Source: Clavelina lepadiformis (Eukaryota; Chordata; Ascidiacea; Aplousobranchia; Clavelinidae). From it: a DNA stretch of 64,000 nucleotides. The notes beneath the pieces were generated by a model, which was given only the letters and a program-made list of their open reading frames with translations, did no database searches and was not told the origin of the DNA. This document shows, piece after piece, positions 49,701-61,810 of this stretch. Positions within the stretch are counted from its first letter, which is position 1. Every line of letters starts with the position of its first letter. The DNA lies in NCBI RefSeq assembly GCF_947623445.1, contig NC_135241.1:2110501-2174500 (forward strand), given 5' to 3'. The translations under genes were made by a program, and so were the position numbers.

Positions 49701-50190
49701 ACTGAGAATACACGATTGCCATTTGGGCGCAATTGTTATGCGAGGTAGGAGTAAGCAAGCAGATCTTGTAATATGTTATCGTTTGCAGTGTTTGACCAAC
49801 AAAAAGGAAGTGCACCAGCAAAGAAGGCAGTAAAATCGGTCGCCAAAGCTCTGCCAACGAAAAAATCTAGTGCGACTGGTGGAGCATCCGCCGCGTTGAG
49901 CTTACCTGCGGTAACCGTCGTATGTTAACCAAAATCAGCTATTATATGGATAAATAAATGATCGCTTAACTGCATTCTAGTGAGAGCTTACAAACTAATT
50001 GTTATGAGTTTCTAAAACTGTTCCATTGTTCTCGGTTGATTCCCTGCAACAGGGTGTGGATTTGGATGAGCTTTGCGATGACGTGAAGAAACTCAAGGCG
50101 ACCGTACGGAAACTGAATCGACGCGTGTTGACCCTGGAAAAGCAGCTTGGAGATGTGGTTGCAGTGGATATGAATGATGAGGAGGAATAG
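43717..50190 (+). CDS. Type I coronin, actin-binding WD40 protein (476 aa, 11 exons)
   Basis: Exons 43717-43902, 45410-45532, 46371-46509, 46704-46879, 47147-47266, 47584-47688, 48718-48863, 49409-49466, 49550-49667, 49789-49910 and 50053-50190 give 1431 nt in one frame. Coronins bind F-actin and regulate Arp2/3 and cofilin in the cell cortex. The N-terminal signature [14 protein letters not shown], the [10 protein letters not shown] block, the WD40 propeller ([34 protein letters not shown]) and the conserved post-propeller block ([27 protein letters not shown]) are all present. A short basic linker ([15 protein letters not shown]) leads to a C-terminal coiled coil ([20 protein letters not shown]). 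The donor of exon 9 (T|GTGGGT) was chosen to keep frame. The residue aligned with F-actin-binding Arg30 of Coro1B is Lys25. Confidence 0.95.
44288..45290. repeat. Interspersed 15-nt motif TGTCCCGTCRGTCAC in coronin intron 1
   Basis: The motif occurs at 44288-44302, 44455-44469, 44888-44902, 44911-44925, 45097-45111 and, with changes, 45276-45290. An inverted copy at 44470-44484 abuts the second one, forming a 30-nt near-perfect palindrome with CACGTG at its centre. The sequence between the copies is not repeated. Confidence 0.85.
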
Positions 50191-52478
50191 AGTCATGGTT
50201 GGAGAAAATCTAGCATGAAACTTATTCGCTCGGAGCAACCGAGGCATAATTTTTGTGTCTTCAACATAGTCCTTTATACTATCTTGCTCTACATTATTTC
50301 TTAAATTGTTTCCAGTAAAACAAATCCAGAAATCTAATCGCACGCCAATTTCCGGCTGCTTTCACTTCGCTAGAGGCTCGGAAAACTCATACACAGTTTT
50401 ATGAGGATCCAATGATTGCACTTGTCTCTATTCCACCTCCAGTTAAGTGAAAGCAACAAAAAGATCCTGCAAAGAGCTTCCCATATCAGAGCGACTGTCT
50501 TGTCGAATCCAAATTACTTAACAACGTTACTACCAGTAATATCCATGTATTAATCGCCTTGCTATATATGTGTGTGCTTTTCTACAAAATTTCTTCTACT
50601 TCTCTGCCTTTCCTGACGCTGTGTTTTAACCTAGATGCGGTAGCGGATGTATTGGTCAGAACATTACCCCCTTGACCAGGTCTTCATGACTTTATCTTAA
50701 GGTTTTTCCTCATTTTACTGGTAAACGAGTTTCACATTCTGCTGTCGATTGACGCTTTCGAATGAACAGAAACAGAAAAGCAACCACCATTTTCAAACAA
50801 TAATTCGGTCGCCATAACTCCAGTAGGTAAAGAATTATCATGCCAAAATGGTTTTATGTGTATCCTGCTTCAAAAGATATGCTGCTCTGAGGAGAGTTTT
50901 GGCCGAAATTGCATGTAACCGTGAAGTTACACGGTGCTTTTGTGAAATCGGTTTCTGAATGATGGTCATCGAACGCTTTCAACCTAACCATCCTGCTTTC
51001 TATTAATAATCTCATTTCGTCGTTCTTTTAACATCCTGATCGGTAGCACCAGCCCTTGCAAGAGATTTCCTGATTTAATGAACAAAATTTAGCGAAAACT
51101 TGATTAAAAAAGTTGTTTTATGCGCTTGAAAGTTGTATCATGAGAAATTTGTACAAAGAATAGAACGCCTTCTAAGCATAAAGGTTCTTTTCTTTTGCTG
51201 ATCCTGTCTCTGCCTTCAATGTAACCAGCTCTAATTTTATGCTCATTTTTGTAGAGTTCTTCCAGACTGCTCCATAAGAGCGAATGTGTATTTTCTCTAT
51301 AGCCATTTGTGTATGCTTGTGCACTATTATTAAAGTATTATCCAAGGCCGCAATCGTTTAATGATAGACCAAATCATGTAAAAAAACGGTGAATTCGTAA
51401 TAAACAACCAACAGATTTTTCCATGTTCCTTAAACTGCGTATCAGATTTTGTCGAGTTATAGTTGGGATGTTTGTCAAAGTTGGCAAAGAGACGAAAAGG
51501 CAGATGCACATTCGCTGTTTCCTTTTGCTGCTTCTGAGAGCGCAATTAGGGTAAAATATTTCATTAGCTTCAAGATCAGGCTGTCATTAACGGGATATGT
51601 TATTACGGCACCTCCAAGGCAGTTGATTGGCAAACATTGCCGTCCATTCATATTTGATCATGGGCTCGTTTTCTCAGAACCAATTTTTACCCAAAGCCTG
51701 TCATTTTTTTGAGATGATAATCATTCCACACTTGGGTCTTGGCAATTTTTGACCTTGTTTTAAATAAATTATGCGGCATCACATACTAACCGAAAGTACT
51801 CAAAAAAGTCAATCTTGTTTTGAATTGTCTTAATAACTGTCGTTAATGCTGATTGCTATTGTTGCTAGAACCGATACAGAAGGTTTAGCAATAGGTTCAA
51901 AATCGAAATATGTAACGTGGTATATAGGCAGTTCCCATAACCATCGTTTGCTGAAACATAGCACATAGCCTATTAGTTATGCTTAAGCTCAACAAACTTA
52001 ACAGCCTGAAGCGCAAAAACAACCAAGGAGCGATCTTGTGACTGATTTCTATAGTTCAAAATTAATCTGTATTCAAAAATACTGCCTCGAGCTGCTGTTG
52101 TTTTCAAGACGTAGGAATTCGAATTTAAAAACGTAAGGTATCCGCATAAGTCATTTCATAGGGAGTTTATGAGGTAGAGTTGTGTTTAGCAAGAGCAAGT
52201 ATTATATAGTAGGCTAATCGAGGGTATTTCTTAAGATGAAGTCAAAAGAAATAATATAGCTGTTTGACAGCAATTATTACGTTATTTCAATATTCGAGGT
52301 GGTTGAGATGATCATTCTAATAGAGTAGGCTAATGTATTTTCGGGGACCACAATTCAGTTAAGTTGATAAACAAAAATAAGAACACGTTTTAAATAGGCC
52401 TATTTTCAGGAACTGTAGTTGTCGAGCGTTAGTTTCCTTTATTTCTATCATATAAGCTTACTTTGTTATTGATGAAAT
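50191..52478. other. Intergenic between coronin and the MS4A-like gene
   Basis: The left part should be the coronin 3' UTR. Frames around 51330-51712 overlap on both strands and show no domain; I do not call a gene. Confidence 0.45.
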
Positions 52479-54755
52479 ATGACCAATTTGTCCCCTCAAG
52501 CTAATCCTATTTTAGTCCAAGCTCCAGGGCAAGTCGTCATGCCAGCAATCCAACCTCCAGTGACGACAACAACCAGAAAAAAATACAAGAGGATTCTCAT
52601 GGCACTGGGGGTAAGTAGCATAAGAAAGCAACAATTAGACATACCTATATATCTTCTTTTTTATGGCACATTACGTATTGGGAATAAACTGAAATCTGCT
52701 ATCAGATAGCTGAAACTGTCCTTGGTGCTTGCTGTACATTACTCGGAGTGATTCTGGTAGTCTACGCTGAAGTGCCTACTAAAATGCCATCGGTGGAAAC
52801 TTATTACGATTATTATTATAATGCAAACAAATATCGGGTGGTCTATAGGTTCTACAAGTTCTTCACCACAGGAGAAGGAATATGGTCGGGAAGTTTGGTG
52901 AGTTACAACTTCTTGTTTCGTTGTCAGCTTGCAGAACATATCGCGGATGTTTCCATTATTAACATAATAGTTTTCAGCTTCGTAAAAGCTGTTACTTTGT
53001 GTTGCGATCATGTTTTTAAGGCATGACTTTAAAACACGTTGGTTGTGATTTCAGTCAAGGGGAGATTTCATCAGACGAAATAATGAAGATGTTAAATGTT
53101 GATCGAGTAGACTGTATATTATCATATCTTGAAGTGAACACGTTAGAACATGGACAATTTACCAAAATACTTTCTTCTAGATTTTATTTGCCGGCGGACT
53201 GGGAATTGCAGCTGGAAGTAGTCGTTCGACTTCTTGTTTGGTGAGTCTAAGTAACAGACAATGTAGATCCGAATATAATTTACTCGCTTTACTAAGTTAG
53301 ATCAAGTGACGTATCCCGAAATGGGTTAGTTAGTTATAGTTAGTGCCAGAACTGCAACAGACTTAAGCAAGCATGTACCTCCGAGCCTCTCTGTCACTCG
53401 ACATGCGGATGAAGCGGTTGTTTTGATATTGCCACCTGGAGCCCAGGTATTGAGACTGTTGAGATATGTCAATCTTTGTCGTCCTCTACTTCATTTCCTC
53501 TCCATGAAACCGAATAGCGCTACTTTCTCCAGATCTCCACATCTATGTATATACTAGCGGCTAGTATAACTAGTAACTAGCCTATATGATCGACGAACAG
53601 CATTTGTAAATGGGTGACCGAAGTGAGAGTGCCAATTACCCGAATACAATGATGTATTGTTTAAGGCAATGCAAATATAATTAGTACTCTAGGCCTAAGA
53701 GATCGATAGTACTAGTATCTAAACAAACTTCCAAAATATGAAGATAACTTGACAAATATGTTGCTGGCAGATTAACACTCATATGGGTTTCGCTATTATG
53801 GGGACAATTTCTTCCACTGCACTTATAGGAGTCAGTATTTTCCTATGCTTAGGCCTACTGCCTCATCCTTTTCCACATAATAAGGTAAGAATACTATCGG
53901 TATTTATGTAATGTATGCAGTCCATGGGTAGAGTAACTTGTGCAGTATATTATGTGAATAAGTTCATCAACTGCCGGTAGCTTTGTGGGATTTTCTTTGG
54001 GCGCGAAACATTGCTCTTTGTAAAATTAAATAAACACTAAAAATAAAATTTGGAAAGAAACATTATATGACGTTGTATTTTTTCCTCTATTAAATTATTT
54101 TGTTAGGCGTTTTATTTATTCCTTGCCGCTATGTTATGCGTTATGGGTTTCGTCTCACTGGTGCTTCTAATCACCAGCTCCGTGTACGCTTCTTATGCAA
54201 CCTCGGCCGGTTGTTGCGGTGCTAGTTGCTGTGAACAGGTGGACAAGTTATAACTTACCTGTGTTAAGACATAGTGATGTCTTTTCCCGACTGTAAACTC
54301 TATTTTCATTAGCAGCAGCCCGTTCAGCCTCACACGCAGCAAGTGATGTATGTGACCGGTACCAGCTCGATGCAGATTCCTGGAATGGTTCAAGGTTTGC
54401 GAGACTTTTGAATACAAACGTCCTACGATCGGCTGCGCATTTTAGTGTTAAATTTTATATGTAAAGAGGGTTTTTGAAGACGTGAAAATATCTTTAATTA
54501 TCGTTGATTTTCAAACCAGGGTCACTTGTAATACCACAAGGGCAAAACCAGCTGGTACAAACCGGAGCAACTCAGCTGGCGTACCGTCCTGTCGAAGCTG
54601 CTCCACAAATCACTCCGAACCCATCGACATCCGCAGCACCCAGTCATGATCGGTCAAATGCAAATAACATTGCACAACAGCAGGAAGACGCACTTAAGTT
54701 GGAGGGAGGTTTAACAAATCCAGCTTTGGATAAGCCCCCTACATACACTGAATAA
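52479..54755 (+). CDS. MS4A-like four-pass membrane protein (315 aa, 7 exons)
   Basis: Exons 52479-52610, 52706-52897, 53181-53240, 53771-53884, 54107-54238, 54313-54394 and 54520-54755 give 948 nt in one frame. Four hydrophobic segments lie at about 40-63, 103-122, 132-155 and 168-195. The layout is MS4A/CD20-like: KRILMALGIAETVLGACCTL at TM1, GIWSGSLILFAGGLGIAAGS at TM2, IMGTISSTALIGVSIF at TM3, then a long cytoplasmic tail. A Cys cluster (GCCGASCCEQ, about 201-210) after TM4 could be palmitoylated. The tail is rich in Gln, Pro and Ser and ends PPTYTE, a PPxY motif for WW-domain (Nedd4-type) ligases. Exon 6 has tandem acceptors (AGCAG), so one Gln may be optional. A broken partial copy follows at 55745. 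Confidence 0.82.
53326..53430 (-). mobile_element. LINE 3' fragment in intron 3 of the MS4A-like gene
   Basis: On the minus strand CGCTTCATCCGCATG...GACAGAGAGGCT-GGAGG and then TCTGGCACTAACTATAACTAACTAAC match the 3' end of the fragment at 19656-19832, including the AACT-type tail. It is more degraded and has no usable frame. Confidence 0.6.
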
Positions 54756-55744
54756 GCATTAAGCTTTATTCGCCGAGATCTAAGCAATTAATTGCAACAT
54801 ATGAAAATGTTATTTCAGTACATCAAGAATGTCGTCAGAATTGTTGAATTCTGTAGATGTATGCCCGTAAAATTTGCCCTGGGGACAGGCTTCCCTATAA
54901 GAATACGACCGTCCACCAGCGATAATACGATTAAAATGTGTACATAAACCGTATTAGAAATATGGATCTTAACAATAACTCAATTCTGTTAAGAAAACTT
55001 GCATTTCACTTTTGTAAAACTTTATGGTCAGTTTTATGATTTTGACGTTATTTGTAGATATGTGTCCTATAGCGACCAAGACAACATTTTAATAAACTAA
55101 ATAAACTAGTAAGAAAAAATTATCATTACTAATTAAATGACTTCGTAAAGTAGAAGCTGTTCTTTTCCAAAGATGAAGAAATAATTCAAAGCGACCTTCC
55201 ACTGACCGCATCAAGAAACTTTCATGTAATTAAGCATGAAATCGATGACGCAAGTTTTAACGGTGTGACGTCACTGCACACTACTTTCGTCATTGAAGCA
55301 AACCTGAGCTTTCAGTTTCAGCAAGTCACTTTGCATAAATCTGAGGGTATCAACAACCGATCGCATACAGTGGGACAGTAGTAGTAAAAGTTTTTAATTA
55401 CGGCATTTATAATTCAGCGATGACGTATTTCAACTTTGTCATGACTGACGCATAAATGTTTACCACAAAATTTTACGCTTCAGACGAAATAAGTACATTG
55501 TATTTACTTAGTTCGGTTTAAAAGTATAGGGCCCGTTTACGATTCTATTGTAATATGTTTCAATTAAATCTTATCTTTGCCCTCGATTTTCGTAAAAGCA
55601 TGTCAAAAATTATGAACAAAACTTTCATTACACTTTAGAATAATATTTAGTGTGCTGCCAACTAATATTGAAATACAGTTAGCGGCATTTCACATTTTAT
55701 CAAATAATTATTAAATTAAAAATATTCGTTACCTTCACCGACAA
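54756..55744. other. 3' UTR of the MS4A-like gene and spacer
   Basis: AATAAA occurs at 55091-55096, with a second AATAAA eight bases on, plausible poly(A) signals. No copies of exons 1-3 were seen before the pseudogene. Confidence 0.5.
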
Positions 55745-56793
55745 GTTAAAACTCATATGGTATTTGCCATAGTAGGAGCAATCGCCCCCCTGTGAACTTG
55801 TGGTAGTCGGTATCATTTTTATGCACATCCTCTTTGGCACTACCTTATGCAATAATAAGGTGAGAGTTCGCCAGAAATTTGTGTGTTATTGAGTAGAGGT
55901 ACGTAGGAGACGTTACAAGTTAAAGACGCAGAGACAAATTACCAGCAAACGTATCCTCATCCTAAAATATTTATGCGGTTTTTAGAATGAGTACAAAACA
56001 GCTTAGTTTCAATGTAAAAGAAAAGAAGAAGACCATTTAGTTTCTGCCTAAAGTAACCAAAATGCATAAACTTAATCCACAGAGACCACATGTAATAGCC
56101 TATATTACAAGTGTTAAAGTTTTGTTAGGATTTCTGTTAAACTCAACGTTATGCGTTTATGATTTGCTAGTTGTCTTGTTAGGCGTTGTTGTTTGCTCTT
56201 GCCGTGATGCCGCTCATCGTAGGTTTAATCTCATTGGCACTTTTAATCACCAGCACTGTGTATTCTTGCTACGCAAATTCCATCGGTTTTTGTGGAGATG
56301 GCTACTGTGAACAGGTATAAGCCAATAACGCTTTATCGGCGTGATAATATGGCGGTGCATTCTTTTCACTGCACCGTTTCATTAGCGCCACATTCATTCA
56401 TTCTCGCCACAAACCAGGAAATTCATGTTTTTGGCCAGATCGACGCGGATTCCCAGAGCCAGGCATGGTAGGCAATAAATTAAAACGTGCAGTACAAGCA
56501 TCCTGGAATAGGAATCTCAGTGACAACTAAGCAATTGTAGTAGCCTACTGTATACTAGTATAGTCCGTTAAACATCAGCATAATGCATTAACGTTACAAA
56601 AATATATCAAACGTATTTGAAGCAAGTATCAATCTTGTGGGTTTCTTTGGTTTGCGGAAGATCACTCTTGATTGCACAATGTACATGGACCAAACCAGTA
56701 GGCCTACTTGCATTCCGGAACAAACCAGCCAGTGTATCAACCTGTAGCACCTGCTCCATAAATCGTTCGCAATCCACGCAAACCCTTTTTGCT
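55745..56793 (+). pseudogene. Partial tandem copy of the MS4A-like gene
   Basis: Exon 4 is recognisable at about 55745-55859 (THMVFAIVGAIAP... ending NNK before a GT donor) but is frame-shifted, an extra base apparently lying in a C run. Exon 5 at 56183-56314 is fully open, has the parental length (132 nt), intact AG and GT borders and reads ALLFALAVMPLIVG...GFCGDGYCEQ. A trace of exon 6 lies near 56430-56472. An exon 7 stretch near 56716-56780 (GTNQPVYQPVAPAP) has TAA where the parent has a Gln codon. Exons 1-3 are missing. Only exon 5 could still be used. Confidence 0.75.
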
Positions 56794-58150
56794 ACACACT
56801 ATAATATCTCTATGACCTTTTTTTTAATTATTTTAACTGCTATTAAGTATATACTGTAAACTAACTTACTGCTTAAATGAACCTGAAAACACATTTTACT
56901 CTTTTCAACAAGAAATGACCAGGTTTACCTAGCATATGGTTTGTACAACTTGGTTTGTTATTCAGTGTAGCTTTTATTAGATTTCTATAGCGAAAATATA
57001 ACAAACAGACGTTCTCTTTTGATGATGTCTATAATTATGATTCGCAGTTGCCTAGCAACTAACAATGTCGCATGATGACCTGCTTGTAAGATATAATGTT
57101 GCCACAAACAATAAAAGTTTTAGTCATGTAACAGTCCAATGAACGTTTTTGTGGAAACCTTTTGCTTAGGCGTTGTTACGTCACATTGTGCGTATCACAC
57201 GTGATGGGTGAAATCCTTGTGTCGTAACCATGTGCTGCAACTGAAATTCAGAGTTTGTCAGTAATGGTTTTACGTTATAAATATAAAGAACTGCACATCT
57301 GCAGTATCTTACAACTTAATTATTTGTTTGCAAATTAACGTTAACAACGAAACATTGTAAAGTATTTGAATGCGTGTGTGATATAACTCACGCTTGCCTT
57401 TGGCGCACTTTAAACTTGTTATAACTTGTACAGCAACGCATACGTTATTATGGTTCTGTACTAACTGACTTGCGCACATAGCGATGCCTCATCTATATCT
57501 GTGAAGATGCAAATAAGCGGCGACAAGCGAGAACCTTCATCGGCCAATCCAAAAACCAGCATAACTAGTTCAAATATTATATTGGTCACACGAACCGCCA
57601 GAATGACTTAATTTCGTTGTCAAAGCGGAGTGAAGTTGAGTTACCCGCTACTTACTCGGTTACTAAACGGCTCATTCTGGTTGACCAACTTCATACAGAA
57701 AGAGATAGCTGAGTAAGGAAACGGCAAGTGATCGATTTGATTTGCTAATAAGCAAAAAATAAAAACAACGCATTGAATATCTAAATGCACGTTTTGAGTA
57801 AGTGATAAATCGCTGTATTTCTGTCATACGTACAACTGCCGGGCCGCAGCTATAAAGCTGTAATATTACTTCATTTCGTTGTAGAGCGGTGTTTGGTTGG
57901 TTAATGCCTAATAATTATCAAAATTCAAAATGCTGTTTCGCAGTGTCTGAGCTGGTTGGAAAGAGAAATTCTGCAGTTTGTAAGAAACAATTTTGGCAAC
58001 ACTGGTTGGACTCTACAGTGATCAAGTTGTCATCTTCCTGTTTGCGTAGATTAGACGTGACGCAAAGACTGAGCTTCACTTCCTTTTTATACTTCTATGT
58101 TTGTTATGGGCAAGCTTCAAATCATAAGCCATAATAACCTGATATCTCGT

Positions 58151-58258
58151 ATCAGAAATTTGCAAATTTTAAAGACATTTTATAAAAACTATTTTATCAG
58201 GAATTTGCAAGTTTTAAAGACATTTTATAAAAACTATTTTATCAGCGATTTGTGAATG
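58151..58258. repeat. 45-bp tandem repeat, about 2.4 copies
   Basis: ATCAGAAATTTGCAAATTTT... at 58151-58195 is repeated at 58196-58240 with two changes; a decaying third copy starts at 58241. Confidence 0.9.
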
Positions 58259-59183
58259 TTTACAGGATATACGTGTCCTTAGCAAAGCCAGCCAGGTAAC
58301 AACTGACAACCTTCAGCAATACACGGACACCACAGCAAAATCCTACTTAGCATTAGTCAAACTGCTTTGTGACGAAAGTAACCTGCTCTTGTCACACATC
58401 TCTCTTTCAGTCAAACAATGCGGTCGTTAAATGAATGTCGTCACGCTAGGACAAGCCTATGCGCGGCCCGCATGGAGAAACAGTTATAGTTGAACAATGT
58501 GGGTGTAAAACGTAATGCGCATACTATCAAGAAATATACCCAGCTAGTAACAATAAGTAGAAGTTGTAGTCGGAATGCTACGGCAAGTACTTACGACGTT
58601 TGCATCAGAAATTTTGGGTTGATTTGTTGCTCAAAAGCTGGAAATAATTGCATTAAACTTTTGAAACCTTTCTACTGGAGATTACCAAATCGTAGAATAT
58701 AGCTCTGGACAGAAACTGTGAATGAAATTTTTGTATAAGTTCCTGTTAAGACGTTTATTCTGCAAAAGCCGAAAGCTTAATCTATAAGGCGCAGGATTAG
58801 ACTGTAATTCCATTGTATTAATTTTTTTCAAGCGCAACCCTTCTATTTAGCAAAACTTGCAAGATTTTTACTGACAGTAATTTGCAAGATCAAAGCAACA
58901 GTTACAATATTCCTTAGAATATGTCAGTTACAATCTTTATTCAAGGATTTTCACAATAGCACTGAGAGGATTCGTTTGTTTGCTTGTTCATAGCCACACG
59001 GCTGTTACTTTTCCATGTTTGTTTAGCTTTCACATTGCTATCAGTGAACGTTGAAACGTTTACCTTTCTAAGGGTGTTAAATTACCGACCGATATTTTTG
59101 AAAGGGCCAAACAAGCCGGTGATACAGTTAGGGCGTCTTCGAGGTCTATGTTTTATTTGAAATTGGAAAGAGTTAAAACGTTA

Positions 59184-59282
59184 GGTCTAGCGCAGAAGTG
59201 CGCAACCACAGGATCCATTTGTGCACTAGACCCCAGCTACTTAAGTTGTGACGTCATTTGGTAGTGTGCTGCTGCACCAGGC
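59184..59282. repeat. Relative of the fold-back element at 33462
   Basis: GGTCTAGCGCAGAAGTGCGC and CTAGACCCCAGCTACT match the element in CARF-like intron 1; the right arm is diverged. Confidence 0.6.
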
Positions 59283-59672
59283 CGGAAACGTTTTAAAGAT
59301 ACAGTATCGTTTCAGAGAAATAATGTTAATTGCTGTAACCGAAGGGTTTCATCGTTATGTACATTAAAGCGCAGTACAAGGTTGCTTTATTATACCATTA
59401 CATGGTCGATAAAGAATCAATCCATAAGTTTATTAAGCGTTGTTAGCGTCATAAGCGTATTTATAAGTCATTAGCGTCTTAAGCTGATTAACGCAGTTAA
59501 AAATGACTAACTGTTTCCGAGTTATTTGAGCACATTGACTCACATTCAATTTTGTTGGATCTTGATAGAGTTTGTATGAGTGTCAAATGATAGAGGTCAA
59601 ACGGTGTAAACGATCTTAGGATGATGAAGTGTAACTAATCACATTTGCTGGAATTCGTTGAACCCTGGTGCC

Positions 59673-61810
59673 ATGGGCAACGACGAGGATTCTGCCCAGG
59701 GGCCTGGGAAGGCACATTGCTCCAAGCAATTTATGATGGCTTTGTTTTCGTCGCTTATTCTTTTTGCCCTGCTGATTCTGTTTTCACAAATGGAGTCGCT
59801 GGAAGGGAAAAGCTTGATGTTCAAGGATAGCAAGACAGGTATTGATAAAAGAAGTCAATAACCTAATACTGTGGGAATTTTCATATGGGAAGTTTTAGCC
59901 GGTTTGGCTAGTGCCTGCCGAAGTGAAAATCCAACATTTTAAGTTAATAAATTACTTGATCTTGTTCAACCTTACCATTGCACTTGCGCCCAGTTTCGTT
60001 TAATGATTACATAACGCTTTCGTTGGCGCATATGTTATGTCCTAGACGACGCAGCACATTACACAAGTGATCGACCATATACTCGCTCAAGCATAAACTA
60101 AGCGAGCGACGTTTACATTGAACCACTGAATCTGAATGAGTCTATTCTAAAATGCTAAAATGGCTTACTGTGAAGCTTTGGCTTTAGTGGTGTGTAATAT
60201 TTAGCTGTTATGTCTCTCAGATCATTTCTCTCAAAGAAAATTGCGAGCAGTTTCTCACAAGGACAAACCGGCAACTCAGCAAGAGAACGAGAAAAACGCC
60301 AAGAAAGACGCACAATTTGAAAGTCGCGTAACAACCCACAACAGCAGCCAGCAGTCATTACCAAGAGATGAGAAAACCGTTGCAGAACATCAACAAAAAA
60401 ATGTGAAAATTCAACGTCAACAACAAAGTGAAATTGTGAGTAAATGCGTTATTTAGGCCTACACTGCCATAAAATACATCTACAGTACTTTGAGAATTAC
60501 ACTGTGCAAAGATCCTTAACTTCATTTTTTCGATTTGTTTGCTATCATGTTTACAGTAGCACTCGCATTTATTTACTTATCACGGTTTTGCATGTAGAAT
60601 GCAAACTTCGTGAAAGAAGAGCGAATCAACTATAAAGCTATCGTACTGCAGTTACTGAAGGAGAACCTCAATCTGCAAGCCAAGCTCAATGAAACTTTAC
60701 ACCTGTTGAAACAATGCGCTGTGGATGGCCGATACAATAAGTCAAAGAAAGCTGTGAGTGTATCGTACGCTTTGTTACGTTCAACTACTTGCTAAAGCAG
60801 CTCAACTGTAACCTCACCAGGGTTACAGACACCGTTAATTCGATTATAATCGAAACGGTAGACTGTCCATTTAACCCAGTGACGATTCAAAAACGTACGA
60901 TACGATTAAACGTAGCACAATACAACCCGAGGTCTGTTCAACCGCCCGGTGTAATTTGGGTCGTCTTGAGTTAATTTTTCGAGTTTTGAATCGTCCGTGG
61001 GTTGAGTCGGCCTACGACTGGATCAGACACCGTTAATGCGATAATAAAATGCAAGCAGCTGCACCTCACCCTCGTATGCACATAGTTAAAATTCTTATGT
61101 TGATCAGAGGAGGTACATTAAGTTTTAGCGATGAAATTATACTGTGATGCAAAAACAGAATTCCACATTTCATTGGATCAAAGTTGAACAGCTACAACGG
61201 CTTTGTCGTTATATGGTGTTTATTAATTAAGAAATTGAGTAATGACTTGTGGACTAACTTCTGACCGCGATACCTGGTTTTAACCTTAACGGGTTCCGTA
61301 CATGTGCTATTGCTTTTCTTTACTTGGTAACAGGAAACGCGTTTAACCGAGATGATTTTTTGTAAATTTGATCAGGAAAGAACTGAAACGCCAGTGAGAG
61401 CCGCAACAAACAACGTAACTCAATCGGATCGGTCACAAACCGAAGAGCAAAATCAACCAAAACGAGATGGATTTAATGAAAGCAAAATCGACTCTAAGGA
61501 TGAAGTTACTCGAAAATCAAGTCCTGACAAATATTCCAAGCCGAGACTAAAGAAAACTTATAAAGAAATACTTGCCACAGGCAAAAACGACACTGTTCTC
61601 AAAGACGATCCAAAATCTCGAAATCAAGCTGTTTATTCAAGTACAGAACCAGCAATCCAATCGAAAAATATCACTGTTTTTCAAATGGAGACGAAAAATG
61701 CGATGGAACGTTCGGTGAAAAGTAAAAACGCAAATATTTCTCTGAACACAACATCTGCTCCAAACCAGAAGCACGACAAAGCATCCAAACAAAAGATGCT
61801 CAAAGTTTAG
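59673..61810 (+). CDS. Type II membrane protein with coiled coil, unrecognised (about 337 aa, 4 exons)
   Basis: Exons 59673-59838, 60221-60435, 60598-60753 and 61334-61810 add to 1014 nt, one frame. The ATG at 59673 sits in a good context (GCCATGG). A short N-terminal tail (MGNDEDSAQG...) is followed by one hydrophobic helix at about residues 20-38 (FMMALFSSLILFALLILFS), a signal anchor without cleavage signs. The rest is Lys/Gln/Ser-rich, with a coiled coil in exon 3 (YKAIVLQLLKENLNLQAKLN) and a disordered, charged C-terminal exon. Exon 4 may instead start at 61376 (323 aa); both acceptors keep frame. The architecture recalls Golgi type II proteins such as GOLM1, but I see no sequence match, so function stays unknown. 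Confidence 0.7.

Larger units (their letters stand above)
56794..59672. other. Intergenic, no gene seen
   Basis: Apart from the 45-bp tandem repeat (58151) and a dispersed repeat (59184), nothing is recognised. The right end is the presumed promoter of the gene at 59673. Confidence 0.45.

Noticed and set aside
51330-51712. Overlapping frames on both strands upstream of the MS4A-like gene
   Set aside because: They overlap each other, have no domain and no exon borders.
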